Part shown: in pieces, positions 6,772 to 15,783 of the stretch | Layout of the letters: every line of letters starts with the position of its first letter | Numbering within the stretch: position 1 is the stretch's first letter | NCBI GenBank assembly: GCA_022778745.1 | Contig: JALFSR010000057.1 | Coordinates: forward strand, 1 to 51,138 | Source of the DNA: Clostridiales bacterium | GTDB taxonomy: Bacteria > Bacillota > Clostridia > Lachnospirales > Lachnospiraceae | DNA: 51,138 bases | Direction: 5' to 3' | Notes under the pieces: model-generated | What the model saw: the letters and a program-made list of their open reading frames with translations, nothing else | The model's database searches: none | Told to the model about the DNA's origin: nothing | Made by a program: the position numbers and the translations under genes

Positions 6772-8277
6772 ATGAGAGGAATTGAAACTGACGTAAAAAA
6801 GATTCGACGTCAGGTATTTGCAGAGATTGCAAAAGCCGGATTTGAGACAACTAATGAAAATTTGAATGACACCATTGAGTCAATTCCATACAAGATTGTA
6901 CAAGAAAAAGCTACATATAGAGAAAGTATTTACAGAGAGCGTGCAGTAGCATCAGAACGTGTTCGTTTGGCTATGGGTCTTTCTTTGAGACCAGAAGATA
7001 AGGCTGTTCATATTACATCTGGTTTGGCTGCCAGCAATGTGGATGAGAAGTATTATGAGCCACCGTTGATGCAGGTTATTCCTTCTGCATGTGAAGCATG
7101 TGAGCCAAATAAGTATGTTGTAAGTAATATGTGCCGTGGCTGTGTAGCTCATCCATGTAAGGAAGTATGTCCAAAGGGTGCTATCTCAATTGTAGATGGT
7201 AAGTCTGTTATTGATCAGAGTAAGTGTATTAAGTGTGGTAAGTGTAAGTCCGTTTGTCCATATGATGCGATTTCTAAGATGGAGCGTCCATGTGCAAAGG
7301 CATGTGGTGTCAATGCTATCGAGAGCGATGAGATGGGACGTGCAAAGATTGATCCAGATAAATGTGTATCTTGTGGTATGTGTATGGTAAACTGCCCATT
7401 TGGTGCGATTTCAGATAAGTCACAAGTATTCCAGTTAGCAAAAGCAATCCGTGAAGGCAAAGAAGTTGTTGCAGAATTGGCTCCTGCATATGTAAGTCAG
7501 TTTGGTAAAAATGTAGATGCAAGAAAGCTTAAAGCTGCATTATTGAAGTTAGGATTCAAAAATGTACATGAAGTAGCTCTTGGTGCGGATATTGGTGCGA
7601 TCGCAGAGGCACATCATTATGCTAATAAAGTAGCGACAGGAGAACTGCCATTCTTATTGACATCATGTTGTCCGTCTTGGTCCATGCTTGCAAAGAAGTA
7701 TTTCCCGACATTAATTGAGAGTGTATCTCAGGAATTAACACCAATGGTTGCTACAGCAAGAAGTATTAAGAAAGAAAATCCAAACGTTCATGTTGTATTT
7801 ATTGGACCATGTGCTGCGAAGAAGTTAGAGGCATCTCGAAGAACAGTACGAAGTGATGTTGATTTTGTTATCACATTTGAGGAATTAAGAGGAATGTTTG
7901 ATGCAAAGGGTATTGACCCAGCTGCTATGGAAGGAGATTCCTCCATGCATGAAGCAACTGCAGTCGGTCGTGGCTATGCAGTCGCAGGCGGCGTTGCAAG
8001 TGCAATTGAAAAATGTCTGAAAGAATATTATCCAGAAGTTCCAGTTCGTATTGAACATGCAGAAGGTCTTGCAGATTGTAAGAAGATGCTGACTTTAGCA
8101 AAGGTTGGAAAGATGAAAGGGTGTATGATTGAAGGTATGGGATGTCCAGGCGGATGTATGGCAGGTGCTGGAACAATTACCGAATATAAGACTGCTTCTA
8201 CTGAACTGAAGAAGTTCTTAAATGCATCGACAAAGCAGATTCCACCAAAGGAATTAGAGGAAATTGAGTTAGACTAA
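6772..8277 (+). CDS. Monomeric [FeFe] hydrogenase with ferredoxin-type clusters
   Basis: A 501-residue cytoplasmic enzyme that reduces protons to H2 (or the reverse) with low-potential electrons, probably from ferredoxin. After an N-terminal region of about 110 residues come Cys-rich [4Fe-4S] motifs (CRGCVAHPCKEVCP, CIKCGKCKSVCP, CVSCGMCMVNCP). The H-cluster motifs follow: TSCCPSW near 297-303, GPCAAKKLE near 345-353 and GMGCPGGCMAGAG near 456-467. H-cluster ligands would be Cys 299 or 300, 347, 458 and 462. TSCCPSW and GPCAAKK resemble group B enzymes rather than classical HydA (MPCxxK). The start has AGGAGGAG upstream. The gene stands alone; maturases HydEFG are not in the window. Confidence 0.93.
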   Translation: MRGIETDVKKIRRQVFAEIAKAGFETTNENLNDTIESIPYKIVQEKATYRESIYRERAVASERVRLAMGLSLRPEDKAVHITSGLAASNVDEKYYEPPLMQVIPSACEACEPNKYVVSNMCRGCVAHPCKEVCPKGAISIVDGKSVIDQSKCIKCGKCKSVCPYDAISKMERPCAKACGVNAIESDEMGRAKIDPDKCVSCGMCMVNCPFGAISDKSQVFQLAKAIREGKEVVAELAPAYVSQFGKNVDARKLKAALLKLGFKNVHEVALGADIGAIAEAHHYANKVATGELPFLLTSCCPSWSMLAKKYFPTLIESVSQELTPMVATARSIKKENPNVHVVFIGPCAAKKLEASRRTVRSDVDFVITFEELRGMFDAKGIDPAAMEGDSSMHEATAVGRGYAVAGGVASAIEKCLKEYYPEVPVRIEHAEGLADCKKMLTLAKVGKMKGCMIEGMGCPGGCMAGAGTITEYKTASTELKKFLNASTKQIPPKELEEIELD

Positions 8278-8281
8278 TAGA

Positions 8282-8316
8282 CAAACAGAAAAATAAATTT
8301 TATAGGTCTGTTTTGC
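8282..8316 (+). terminator. Possible weak hydrogenase terminator
   Basis: AAACAGA (from about 8284) pairs with TCTGTTT near 8307-8313, followed by a T-rich stretch. The loop is large and the stem short, so the repeat element just downstream could be the real terminator. Confidence 0.3.
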
Positions 8317-8343
8317 TATTTGTTTAGCATGAAGCGAACGTTA

Positions 8344-8447
8344 CATGGAGCTGTCGCAATAAGAGTGAGTCTTATAAGATATAGTTATCTGTTTAAATGG
8401 GTATTACTATATTATGTATGATTCCGGCTTAATGCAGCAGTTCCATG
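8344..8447 (+). repeat. Dispersed palindromic element, copy A
   Basis: Terminal arms CATGGAGCTGTCGCAATAAG (8344-8363) and 8428-8447 are complementary at 16 of 20 positions. The interior shares AAGATATAGTTATCTG and ATGTATGATT with copy D (29613-29705) and GATATAGTTATCT with copy B. It lies between the hydrogenase and the next gene on the same strand. It resembles a MITE or large REP element, with no coding capacity. Confidence 0.8.
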
Positions 8448-8469
8448 TTTTATAAAAGGAGGTAATTTA

Positions 8470-10209
8470 GTGAAAAAAAGAAAAGGTTTATTCAAATGGA
8501 AGGTTCTATTAGTTGTGCTGGCATTGCTTATGGCAGCTGTTTACTATTACGTAACGCTTCCAGCGATAAATATCCACAGCCAAAGTTTTTGGGGATTTAT
8601 TATCGGGTTTATCGTGCTGGTTGTGTTTCTCCTGGCAGCAAAAGAAAAGCCAAAGGATCTGTTTGATGTAAAGGAGAGCAAAGTAGTAAAAGTTGGTGCA
8701 GTAATTGTTGGTCTGCTTGGAGCGATTTTTATAATTGGTTTAGTATTGTCTTCTCCGATTGTTAATGCAAACAAGTATAAAAATCTGATTGTTCCAAAAG
8801 ATGGAGATTTTGTGCAGGATATTCAGCAGATTAGTTTTGATCAGATTCCATTGTTGGATCGAGACAGTGCAGCGATTCTTGGTGAACGTAAGATGGGAAG
8901 CATGGTAGATATGGTTTCTCAGTTTGAAGTGGGAACATTGTATTCTCAGATTAATTACAAAGGTGTTCCAGTTCGTGTGAGTCCTCTTGTGTATGCGAGT
9001 CCAGTAAAATGGTTTACGAATCAGGCACAGGGAATCCCAGCGTATATGATGATTGATATGGCGACACAAGACACACAGTTAGTAAAACTGCCGCAGCCAA
9101 TCAAATATTCTGAGTCAGAATATTTTAATCGAAATATTTATCGCCATTTGCGATTTCATTATCCAACCTATATGTTTGATGAATTGAGTTTTGAAATTGA
9201 TGAAAATGGAACGCCATATTGGATTTGCCCAGTAAAAAAATATAATATTGGACTGTTTGGCGGTCAGACAATCGGAAGAGTCGTTCTCTGTAATGCACAG
9301 ACAGGAGAGACGATGGATTATGCGATTGAAGAATGTCCGCAGTGGGTTGACCGTGCTTATCCGGCAAGATTGCTTTTAGAGCTTTATAATTATCATGGAA
9401 AGTTAATAAACGGATTTATTAACAGTGTACTTGGCCAGAAGGGCTGCTTAAAGACAACACAAGGTTATAACTATATTGCAAAAGATGATGACGTATGGGT
9501 ATATACGGGTGTTACTTCTGTAAACTCTGACCAGTCCAATGTTGGATTTATTTTAATGAATCAGCGTACAATGGAGACGAGATATTATTCGATTTCTGGT
9601 GCAGAAGAGTTTTCCGCAATGCGTTCTGCCGAAGGTCAAGTGCAGAATTTAAAATATAATGCAGCATTTCCGTTATTGTTAAATATTGCGAATGAACCGA
9701 CGTATTTTATGGCATTAAAAGATGATGCAGGACTTGTAAAGAAATATGCGATGGTAAATGTTCAAAAATACCAGAGTGTTGCAATCGGCGACAGTGTTGC
9801 AGATTGTCAGAATGCTTATGTGAGACTGCTTAAGAGCAGTGGAATTTCTAATGGAAATGACGTATCGACGACGAAGACAGTATCGGGAGTGATTAAGAGA
9901 ATGGCTCAGACTGTCATAGAAGGAAACTCTCATTTCTATCTTGTGCTGGATGGCATGGACATGATTTTTGATGTGTCAGTCGCTGATTTGGTAGATATTG
10001 TGAAATATGCAGTTGGAGATGCGATTACATTTGAATATATAGAAGCCGCACCGCTCTGTACGGTAACTAGTCTTGGAGGACAGACGGTGACACAGCCATT
10101 GCCGCAGGAACCACAGTCCGATGCTGTATCTCCTACAGTGCAGGAAGAGGCAGCTCCTTCAGAAAGTGCAGGAGCGAATATGTCGTCTGTTCCAGTGAGT
10201 CAGCCGTAG
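8470..10209 (+). CDS. Large membrane-anchored envelope protein, unknown function
   Basis: A 579-residue protein with three N-terminal hydrophobic helices (about 10-28, 40-57 and 76-97), then about 470 residues predicted outside the membrane. The tail (from about residue 535) is low-complexity and rich in Pro, Gln, Ser and Glu, as in wall-spanning regions. GTG 8470 is chosen because AAAAGGAGG lies at 8454-8462. I do not recognise the family. No catalytic motif, Cys cluster or nucleotide-binding loop stands out. It is monocistronic between a repeat element and ytaF. Confidence 0.7.
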   Translation: MKKRKGLFKWKVLLVVLALLMAAVYYYVTLPAINIHSQSFWGFIIGFIVLVVFLLAAKEKPKDLFDVKESKVVKVGAVIVGLLGAIFIIGLVLSSPIVNANKYKNLIVPKDGDFVQDIQQISFDQIPLLDRDSAAILGERKMGSMVDMVSQFEVGTLYSQINYKGVPVRVSPLVYASPVKWFTNQAQGIPAYMMIDMATQDTQLVKLPQPIKYSESEYFNRNIYRHLRFHYPTYMFDELSFEIDENGTPYWICPVKKYNIGLFGGQTIGRVVLCNAQTGETMDYAIEECPQWVDRAYPARLLLELYNYHGKLINGFINSVLGQKGCLKTTQGYNYIAKDDDVWVYTGVTSVNSDQSNVGFILMNQRTMETRYYSISGAEEFSAMRSAEGQVQNLKYNAAFPLLLNIANEPTYFMALKDDAGLVKKYAMVNVQKYQSVAIGDSVADCQNAYVRLLKSSGISNGNDVSTTKTVSGVIKRMAQTVIEGNSHFYLVLDGMDMIFDVSVADLVDIVKYAVGDAITFEYIEAAPLCTVTSLGGQTVTQPLPQEPQSDAVSPTVQEEAAPSESAGANMSSVPVSQP

Positions 10210-10240
10210 GTTCAGCAGTATTTGTATGAAGAGGCACGCA

Positions 10241-10273
10241 AAAACAAAAAAGGAATGTTCACCTCTTTGTTTT
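10241..10273 (+). terminator. Possible terminator after the envelope protein gene
   Basis: An A-rich arm (10241-10253) pairs imperfectly with CCTCTTTGTTTT (10262-10273) around a short loop. The stem is AT-rich and has one mismatch. Confidence 0.4.
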
Positions 10274-10445
10274 ATGACGAATATGATAAAGTAAATACAG
10301 CTTAATGATTCTATGTAAATAAAAGTCAGCGAGGAAGAGTATCATAGTTTTTACGCTGCCTGAGTTTATGAGAAAGCAGAGAAGTGGACTTCATATAGTC
10401 TGCTTTACGTGGAATAATTAGGCTGGGAAGAAATGAGGGTTCGTC

Positions 10446-11078
10446 ATGGTATCATGGATGGAAACAATTTTGCTTGTAACGGCATTATCCATTGATGCAT
10501 TTGCTGCCAGTTTTGTATATGGATCAAATAAAGTGAGGATACCTCTTGTTTCAGCATGGATTATTACGATGCTGTCAACGGGTATCCTTTTTCTTTTCTT
10601 AGTTATAGGAAAAGGATTTGGAACAGTAATTCCAGATATATTTACAAGAGGAATCTGTTTTTGTATTTTGTTTTCCCTTGGAATAATCAAGCTATTAGAT
10701 TCTTCGCTGAAATCATGGATTCGACGTCACAATATGAGACAGAAAAAATGGGCATTTTCGATTTCTGAATTAAATTTCATTTTAACTGTTTATGCAAATC
10801 CAGAGACTGCAAATGGAGGAGATATTACAGTGCTATCTCCAGCCGAGGCTGTATCACTTGGAATTGCATTGTCACTCGACAGTGCAGCTGCTGGAATTGG
10901 AGCTGGAATACTTGTCTCGCATTGGATTGTTACGATTATTGCATCGTTTATTGTTGGAATGGCAGTCATTATAGTTGGATGTTGGATCGGAAATCGAATT
11001 GCATCCCGTTCAACATTAGATTTATCATGGTTAAGCAGCATTTTGTTAATTATACTTGCAATTATGAAATTAATATGA
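10446..11078 (+). CDS. ytaF: YtaF/MntP-like membrane protein
   Basis: A 210-residue integral membrane protein of the family that includes the sporulation protein YtaF and manganese exporter MntP. The duplicated signature is visible: ALSIDAFAASFVYG near residues 12-25 and ALSLDSAAAGIGAGI near 139-153, each with an Asp in a helix. About six hydrophobic helices are present, with an insert between helix 3 and 4 (residues 85-130). ATG 10446 follows GAGGG. The 236-base upstream region contains stem-loop sequences but no riboswitch I could identify. The transported ion, if any, is unproven. Confidence 0.8.
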   Translation: MVSWMETILLVTALSIDAFAASFVYGSNKVRIPLVSAWIITMLSTGILFLFLVIGKGFGTVIPDIFTRGICFCILFSLGIIKLLDSSLKSWIRRHNMRQKKWAFSISELNFILTVYANPETANGGDITVLSPAEAVSLGIALSLDSAAAGIGAGILVSHWIVTIIASFIVGMAVIIVGCWIGNRIASRSTLDLSWLSSILLIILAIMKLI

Positions 11079-11176
11079 TGCTAATGTCAAAAGGACATAG
11101 GTTTGATAAGTCCATGAAAAAGTATGACTTGGAATTTGCAAAATATGAGAAAGAAGCAAAGAGGATAGCTGCCTGA
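11075..11176 (+). CDS. Possible 33-residue basic peptide coupled to ytaF
   Basis: The frame starts at ATG 11075, overlapping the ytaF stop by four bases (ATGA), and ends at TGA 11174-11176. The peptide is hydrophilic and helical-looking: KSMKKYDLEFAKYEKEAKRIAA. There is no separate SD, so expression would depend on termination-reinitiation. It may be chance, but the ATGA overlap and charged amphipathic composition make it worth recording. Confidence 0.35.
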   Translation: MMLMSKGHRFDKSMKKYDLEFAKYEKEAKRIAA

Positions 11177-11187
11177 TTAAGAGAGTT

Positions 11188-11285
11188 GAAGCTGTCACAA
11201 TAAGAATATATCCTGCATGATATAGTTATCTTAGCAGAGTAGTACTACTATATCCTGCATGGTTTCATCTTAATGCGACAGCTTC
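11188..11285 (+). repeat. Dispersed palindromic element, copy B
   Basis: GAAGCTGTCACAATAAG (11188-11204) and CTTAATGCGACAGCTTC (11269-11285) are complementary at 15 of 17 positions. The interior GATATAGTTATCT is shared with copies A and D. It lies between convergent genes, where the hairpin could also end transcription from both sides. Confidence 0.8.
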
Positions 11286-11293
11286 TTATTCAT

Positions 11294-13969
11294 TTATACG
11301 AAATGCTTATCTGCCTGTTTGTTATCGTATTTCATATGGAGACAGAATATTTCATGTGCCAGCAGGGGAACGGAGGCAAGAAAGAGCAGTTCTATCCATT
11401 CTTCGGCAGTTAGTCTTACTGTTCCAAATATAGATACAAAATATGGAATTTCCGTAACAATAAATTGTAAGAATAATCCAACGATCCATGAAAGAATCAT
11501 AAGGCGGTTAGAGAATGGATTAACTGCGAAAATGGATGTTTCAATATCTCTCATTCCAGTGGCATGAAAGAGCTGGCTGAGTCCAACGACAGTAAATGAG
11601 TAAGTCTGTGCGTGGGCGAGCAGTTCTGGGATTTGCAGTGAGGCATTTATATTTCTCAGTGTAATTGGCATGTTGTTGGCATGAAGGTAATGCAGCGGCA
11701 GTTTTAAAAACGCGCATAAACTGATGCTTGCGATTAATATTCCATAAAAAATAGTACAGTTAATGCCGCCGTTAGAAAATAATCCTTCTCTTGGACTTCT
11801 TGGTGGTTTCGACATGAGATGTTTTGGATTTGTTTGGTCAACGCCGAGTGCAAGTGCTGGCAGGGAATCGGTAATTAAGTTAATCCATAAAATATGAATG
11901 GATCGGAGTGGAGATGCAAGACCGAATAAAATTGCGGCAAACATTGTGATAATTTCACCAAAATTAGAGGAAAGTAAGAATAGGACGGATTTACGTATAT
12001 TTTCGTAAATACAGCGTCCTTCCTCAATTGCTTTTTCAATTGTTGAGAAATTATCATCGGTTAAAATCATATCGGATGCATTTTTTGCCACATCTGTGCC
12101 GCTTTTTCCCATTGCAATACCAATGTCGGCGGCTCGAAGGGAAGGTGCGTCATTGACCCCATCTCCTGTCATTGCGACAATATTTCCAAGTGACTGAAAT
12201 CCTTTTACAATTCGTACTTTATGTTCGGGAGACACTCTCGCAAATACGGTGAGATTTGGGAGCTTTTGATAAAATTCGTCGTCAGAAAGGCGGTTCAGCT
12301 CCTGCCCAGTCATGCATTGTGATGGATGAGAGGCGATGCCGAGATCATTTGCGATGGCGTATGCGGTTTCTTTATGATCTCCAGTAATCATAACTGTTTT
12401 GACACAAGCATGGGTAAATTGTTCGACTGCATGGATCGCTTCTGGTCGTGCTGGGTCAATCATTCCGACGAGTCCGATAAAAACCAAATCAAATTCTGAT
12501 AATGCAGTTGTATCAAAATGCATGGCGGATGCGAGAACACGAAGAGCATCGGAAGACAACTTTGATATTTCTTCCTGAATATTTTTTCGGTGAACAGCAG
12601 TCATCGGGATGATTTTTCCATGTTCCAATACATAATTACAGCGTTCGAGTACCACATCGGAAGCTCCTTTTGTATAGGAAACAGAAGTATTTCCTTTTTT
12701 ATGTAAAGTTGTCATCATTTTTCGGTCAGAATCAAACGGTTTTTCATCAATGCGCGGCATTTGCAGTTCAAGAGATTTGCGGTAAATGCCGTAAGGTCTT
12801 GCCATGTCTAATAATGCGAGTTCGGTTGGATCGCCGCTGCGCAGTTTCGGGGTAATAACAGCGTTGTTGCACAGCACAAAACTTTCTAAAAAAATATGAT
12901 CATTTTCAATGTCGAGATGGTGTGCCTCTTTTTCAGTAAAGTTTGTATAACAGCGAAGCACCGTCATTTTATTTTGGGTCAACGTACCAGTTTTATCGGA
13001 ACAAACAACATTGACAGAGCCAAGTGTCTCGACACAGGGAAGACGGCGTACGATGGCATGAAATGTTACCATTCGAGAGACGCCAAGGGCAAGTACGATT
13101 GTGACGATCGCAGGAAGTCCTTCGGGGACGGCTGCGACGGCGAGAGAAATTGCAGTAATAAGCATGTCAAACATATTTCGGTGCTGAAATACGGCGATGC
13201 CAAATAAGGAAACACAAAGTGCGATCGCAACAACACTTAATATATTTCCAAGTTCTCCAAGTTTTTTCTGAAGCGGTGTCAATTCTTGTGGGGTATGATT
13301 AATAAAACCAGCGATTTTTCCGATTTCAGTATTCATGCCTGTTGCGGTTACGACGCCTTCCCCTCGGCCGTTTGTGACAGTTGTTGTCATAAATGCAAGA
13401 TTTTTTTTATCTGCAAGTGCGAGAGAAGAAGAAGCGGTGAATTCACAGTCTTTTTGGATTGGAACGGATTCACCAGTAAGTGCCGATTCTTCGATTTGGA
13501 GATTCGAGGAAGAAATCAGCCGTAAGTCAGCAGGAATTTGTCCGCCTGTCTCGAGCAGAACAATATCACCTGGTACAAGCTCATCAGCAGGAATTTCTAT
13601 TTGTTTTTGATCACGGCGCACAATGGCGTGTAATGTAGTAAGTTCCTTTAATGCGTCGAGTGCGCGCTGAGCTTTTCCTTCTTGTACGACGCCAACGATG
13701 GCATTAACGAGTACAACAATTAAAATAATGCAGGCATCGCCAATCTCTTTTAATAAAATAGAAACTACAGCAGATACGAGCAAAATGAAAATAAGAGGGT
13801 CTTTTAGCTGGTCAAAAAAACGTTGTATATTCGTCTCTTTTGGTGCTTCCTGCAATTGATTTTTCCCATATTTTAAAAGACGATTTTTTGCTTCTTTTGA
13901 GGAAAGACCAGTCAGCGCATCCGTTTCCAAGTCGTTTAAAGACTGGCGAATTGATTTTTGTGAGAACAT
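11294..13969 (-). CDS. P-type ATPase, calcium-transporting (P2) type
   Basis: An 891-residue ion pump of the P2 family that exports Ca2+ or a related cation using ATP. The actuator motif TGESVPIQKD, the phosphorylation site DKTGTLTQNKM, the helix-4 site VPEGLPAIVTIVLALG and the hinge TGDGVNDAPSLRAADIG are all present. The N-terminal cation-ATPase domain covers residues 1-70, and the C-terminal helices from about 690 to the end are typical. The PEGL site and full length suggest a functional Ca2+ pump. Mn2+ transport is an alternative. The start is ATG 13969 with AAGGAG 8 bases upstream. It is monocistronic. Confidence 0.93.
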   Translation of the reverse strand: MFSQKSIRQSLNDLETDALTGLSSKEAKNRLLKYGKNQLQEAPKETNIQRFFDQLKDPLIFILLVSAVVSILLKEIGDACIILIVVLVNAIVGVVQEGKAQRALDALKELTTLHAIVRRDQKQIEIPADELVPGDIVLLETGGQIPADLRLISSSNLQIEESALTGESVPIQKDCEFTASSSLALADKKNLAFMTTTVTNGRGEGVVTATGMNTEIGKIAGFINHTPQELTPLQKKLGELGNILSVVAIALCVSLFGIAVFQHRNMFDMLITAISLAVAAVPEGLPAIVTIVLALGVSRMVTFHAIVRRLPCVETLGSVNVVCSDKTGTLTQNKMTVLRCYTNFTEKEAHHLDIENDHIFLESFVLCNNAVITPKLRSGDPTELALLDMARPYGIYRKSLELQMPRIDEKPFDSDRKMMTTLHKKGNTSVSYTKGASDVVLERCNYVLEHGKIIPMTAVHRKNIQEEISKLSSDALRVLASAMHFDTTALSEFDLVFIGLVGMIDPARPEAIHAVEQFTHACVKTVMITGDHKETAYAIANDLGIASHPSQCMTGQELNRLSDDEFYQKLPNLTVFARVSPEHKVRIVKGFQSLGNIVAMTGDGVNDAPSLRAADIGIAMGKSGTDVAKNASDMILTDDNFSTIEKAIEEGRCIYENIRKSVLFLLSSNFGEIITMFAAILFGLASPLRSIHILWINLITDSLPALALGVDQTNPKHLMSKPPRSPREGLFSNGGINCTIFYGILIASISLCAFLKLPLHYLHANNMPITLRNINASLQIPELLAHAQTYSFTVVGLSQLFHATGMRDIETSIFAVNPFSNRLMILSWIVGLFLQFIVTEIPYFVSIFGTVRLTAEEWIELLFLASVPLLAHEIFCLHMKYDNKQADKHFV

Positions 13970-14443
13970 GGCGTAAACTCCTTCCTTCGAATTGCTTCGC
14001 TTTACATACTCTATGTAATAACAGATAAAAATATGTGGACTAACTTATAATTAGACGAAATGGAAATAAGTCAGTAAAGGAATCAGAAAGCTTGCCTTGA
14101 AAATAGGGAGTGAGGAAACTTGTTTTTGTATGGAACTATGAAAATGCGAAGCGGTTTTAGTAAAAAAATAGAAAATTATATACAAAAAAATAGAAAAAAA
14201 TTTTAAAAAAAATTGAAAAGTTACTAATGTTATAGTATACTGATAGTACATAGTGATGTTAAAGTCAGAGGGTATCTTACCTCCATTTGACAATAGTATC
14301 ATATAATTTTCCAGCAGTGCATGAGTGAAGATAAGCAGCAAGAGCAGTGAGTTCTCGACGTTCTTACAAATAAATATATTTATCTTATGAAGGATAAATC
14401 ACGCAGACTGAGAATATCCGTTTAATAAAAGGAGGAGTGAATA
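13970..14443. other. Intergenic region between divergent genes
   Basis: This 474-base AT-rich gap contains the promoter of the sigma-54-like gene (14213-14241) and its roughly 200-base leader, including AAAGGAGGAG before the start. No RNA gene was recognised. The minus-strand open frame at 14051-14341 has low complexity, lacks a ribosome site and covers the opposing promoter, so it is not called. Confidence 0.6.
14213..14241 (+). promoter_or_regulatory. Promoter of the sigma-54-like gene
   Basis: TTGAAA (14213-14218), 17-base spacer, TATACT (14236-14241). It is about 200 bases before the start codon, leaving a long untranslated leader. Confidence 0.7.
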
Positions 14444-15589
14444 ATGGCAGAGAATAAAAAAATATCGGAACCGCTTCCAGAGCATGTGCCGTTGGAAGTG
14501 ATTGTCAGAATGAGTACAGAAAAATTAAAAGAATATATAAAACAGATGGCATTGGAAAATCCATTAATTGATATGAAAGAACAAGACTTTCCAGTAAGTC
14601 AGATGCAGGAGCGAAAGCGCAAAATTGAATGGCTGAATCAAGTAGATGACAGTAATCGAGTATATTCACAGTTGGAAAAAGACTACATAAAGAATAAGGA
14701 TGATTGGGATGTAATACCGCAGAATGAAAAAGAAGATTTATCAACTTATGTAAAGTCACAGATTTCACCCGCGCGATTAGGAGAAGACACGTATCATATC
14801 GTAGTATATATGATTGAATCATTGGATTCGAGGGGATATTTGCAAGAATCATTGGAACATATTGCAGAGCAGTTTTCGGTTGATATGAAAGAAGTACAAC
14901 GTTGTCTTACGATTTTACAAGGATTGGAACCAGCTGGAATTGGAGCAAGAGATTTAAAAGAATGTTTAAAACTGCAGTTAAAACGCTGCAAAAAAGACGA
15001 TCCAATTGCACGGCAAATTGTGTCAGATTATCTCGATATGGTCGGAAATAATGAAGAAGATGAGATTGCGGCTCAGATGAAATGCTCAAAAGAAGAGATG
15101 GAGCAGTATGTTCAGTTGATTAAAAGTTTGAATCCAAAGCCGGGAAATGGATTTGCGTCAAGAGAACATTTGGCATATCTAGTACCAGATCTTACTGTTG
15201 TAAAGTTAGAAGGATATTATGAGATTTTAGTGAATGAATATTTGTATCCAGAGATTTCAATTAATGAATATTATAAAAATATGATGGAGCAGGACTGCGG
15301 TCCAGAAGTAAAACAATATTTGCAGGGGAAGCTTCGTCAGATTCAGGATTTAATGGACGGAATTGCAAAGAGAAATCAGTTATTGATTAAGATTATGAAT
15401 GAAATTATTAAGAGACAGGAAGTATTTTTCTTTACTGGAAAAAGATTGAAACGATTGAGAAAAACTCAGTTAGCACAAGAGATGGGAATTGATCTGCCGA
15501 TTATGGTTCAGGCAGTACGAGGAAAGTACATTCAGTGTACATGGGGAATTTATCCAATGGCATATTTCTTTGCAAAAGACAGAAAATAA
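14444..15589 (+). CDS. Sigma-54 (RpoN)-like protein lacking the RpoN box
   Basis: This 381-residue protein is related to RNA polymerase sigma-54. The second half of region I is present (MSTEKLKEYIKQMALENPLID, residues about 26-46), but the usual Gln/Leu-rich first half is replaced. The core-binding domain is clear: GLEPAGIGARDLKECLKLQL near 164-183, LNPKPGNGF near 231-239 and YLVPDLTV near 246-253. The helix-turn-helix region also survives (LAQEMGIDLPIMVQAVRGKYIQ). The protein ends right after YFFAKDRK, where normal RpoN (about 450-480 residues) continues into the RpoN box ARRTVAKYRE. That box is absent and no remnant is found in the next 190 bases. It may bind core polymerase without -24 recognition, or be a decaying copy. 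Confidence 0.85.
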   Translation: MAENKKISEPLPEHVPLEVIVRMSTEKLKEYIKQMALENPLIDMKEQDFPVSQMQERKRKIEWLNQVDDSNRVYSQLEKDYIKNKDDWDVIPQNEKEDLSTYVKSQISPARLGEDTYHIVVYMIESLDSRGYLQESLEHIAEQFSVDMKEVQRCLTILQGLEPAGIGARDLKECLKLQLKRCKKDDPIARQIVSDYLDMVGNNEEDEIAAQMKCSKEEMEQYVQLIKSLNPKPGNGFASREHLAYLVPDLTVVKLEGYYEILVNEYLYPEISINEYYKNMMEQDCGPEVKQYLQGKLRQIQDLMDGIAKRNQLLIKIMNEIIKRQEVFFFTGKRLKRLRKTQLAQEMGIDLPIMVQAVRGKYIQCTWGIYPMAYFFAKDRK

Positions 15590-15654
15590 TGAGCGTGCAG
15601 CACAAATACGACTAAAATGAGACGGCAAATAAAACGCTTGATAAATAAATAGAA

Positions 15655-15742
15655 AGTCACAGTTTTCTCCACTTTTGAATGAACGATAAACCAAAATCTG
15701 ATTAATGTTTGGTTCGTTTTACGAGTGGATAAGACTGTGACT
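15655..15742 (+). repeat. Long imperfect inverted repeat (possible terminator)
   Basis: AGTCACAGT (15655-15663) pairs with ACTGTGACT (15734-15742). Inside, CCACT pairs with AGTGG and AACCAAA with TTTGGTT, giving an extended hairpin of nearly 90 bases. It separates the convergent sigma-54-like and spermidine-synthase-like genes and may end both transcripts. Confidence 0.65.
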
Positions 15743-15783
15743 ATTTGTTTTTGCATTATAGCCTGTTTGCGAAATGTCTCATC

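Noticed and set aside
10320-10440. Possible riboswitch (yybP-ykoY manganese type) before ytaF
   Set aside because: Stem-loops are present but the conserved bases of that class were not found, nor those of TPP, SAM or c-di-GMP riboswitches.
14051-14341. Minus-strand ORF of 96 codons before the sigma-54-like gene
   Set aside because: It is Phe/Ile/Leu low-complexity from AT-rich DNA, lacks an SD and overlaps the opposing promoter.
15590-15654. Frameshift remnant of the sigma-54 RpoN box
   Set aside because: NERAAQIRLK in another frame faintly recalls it but stops after ten codons and does not align with ARRTVAKYRE.
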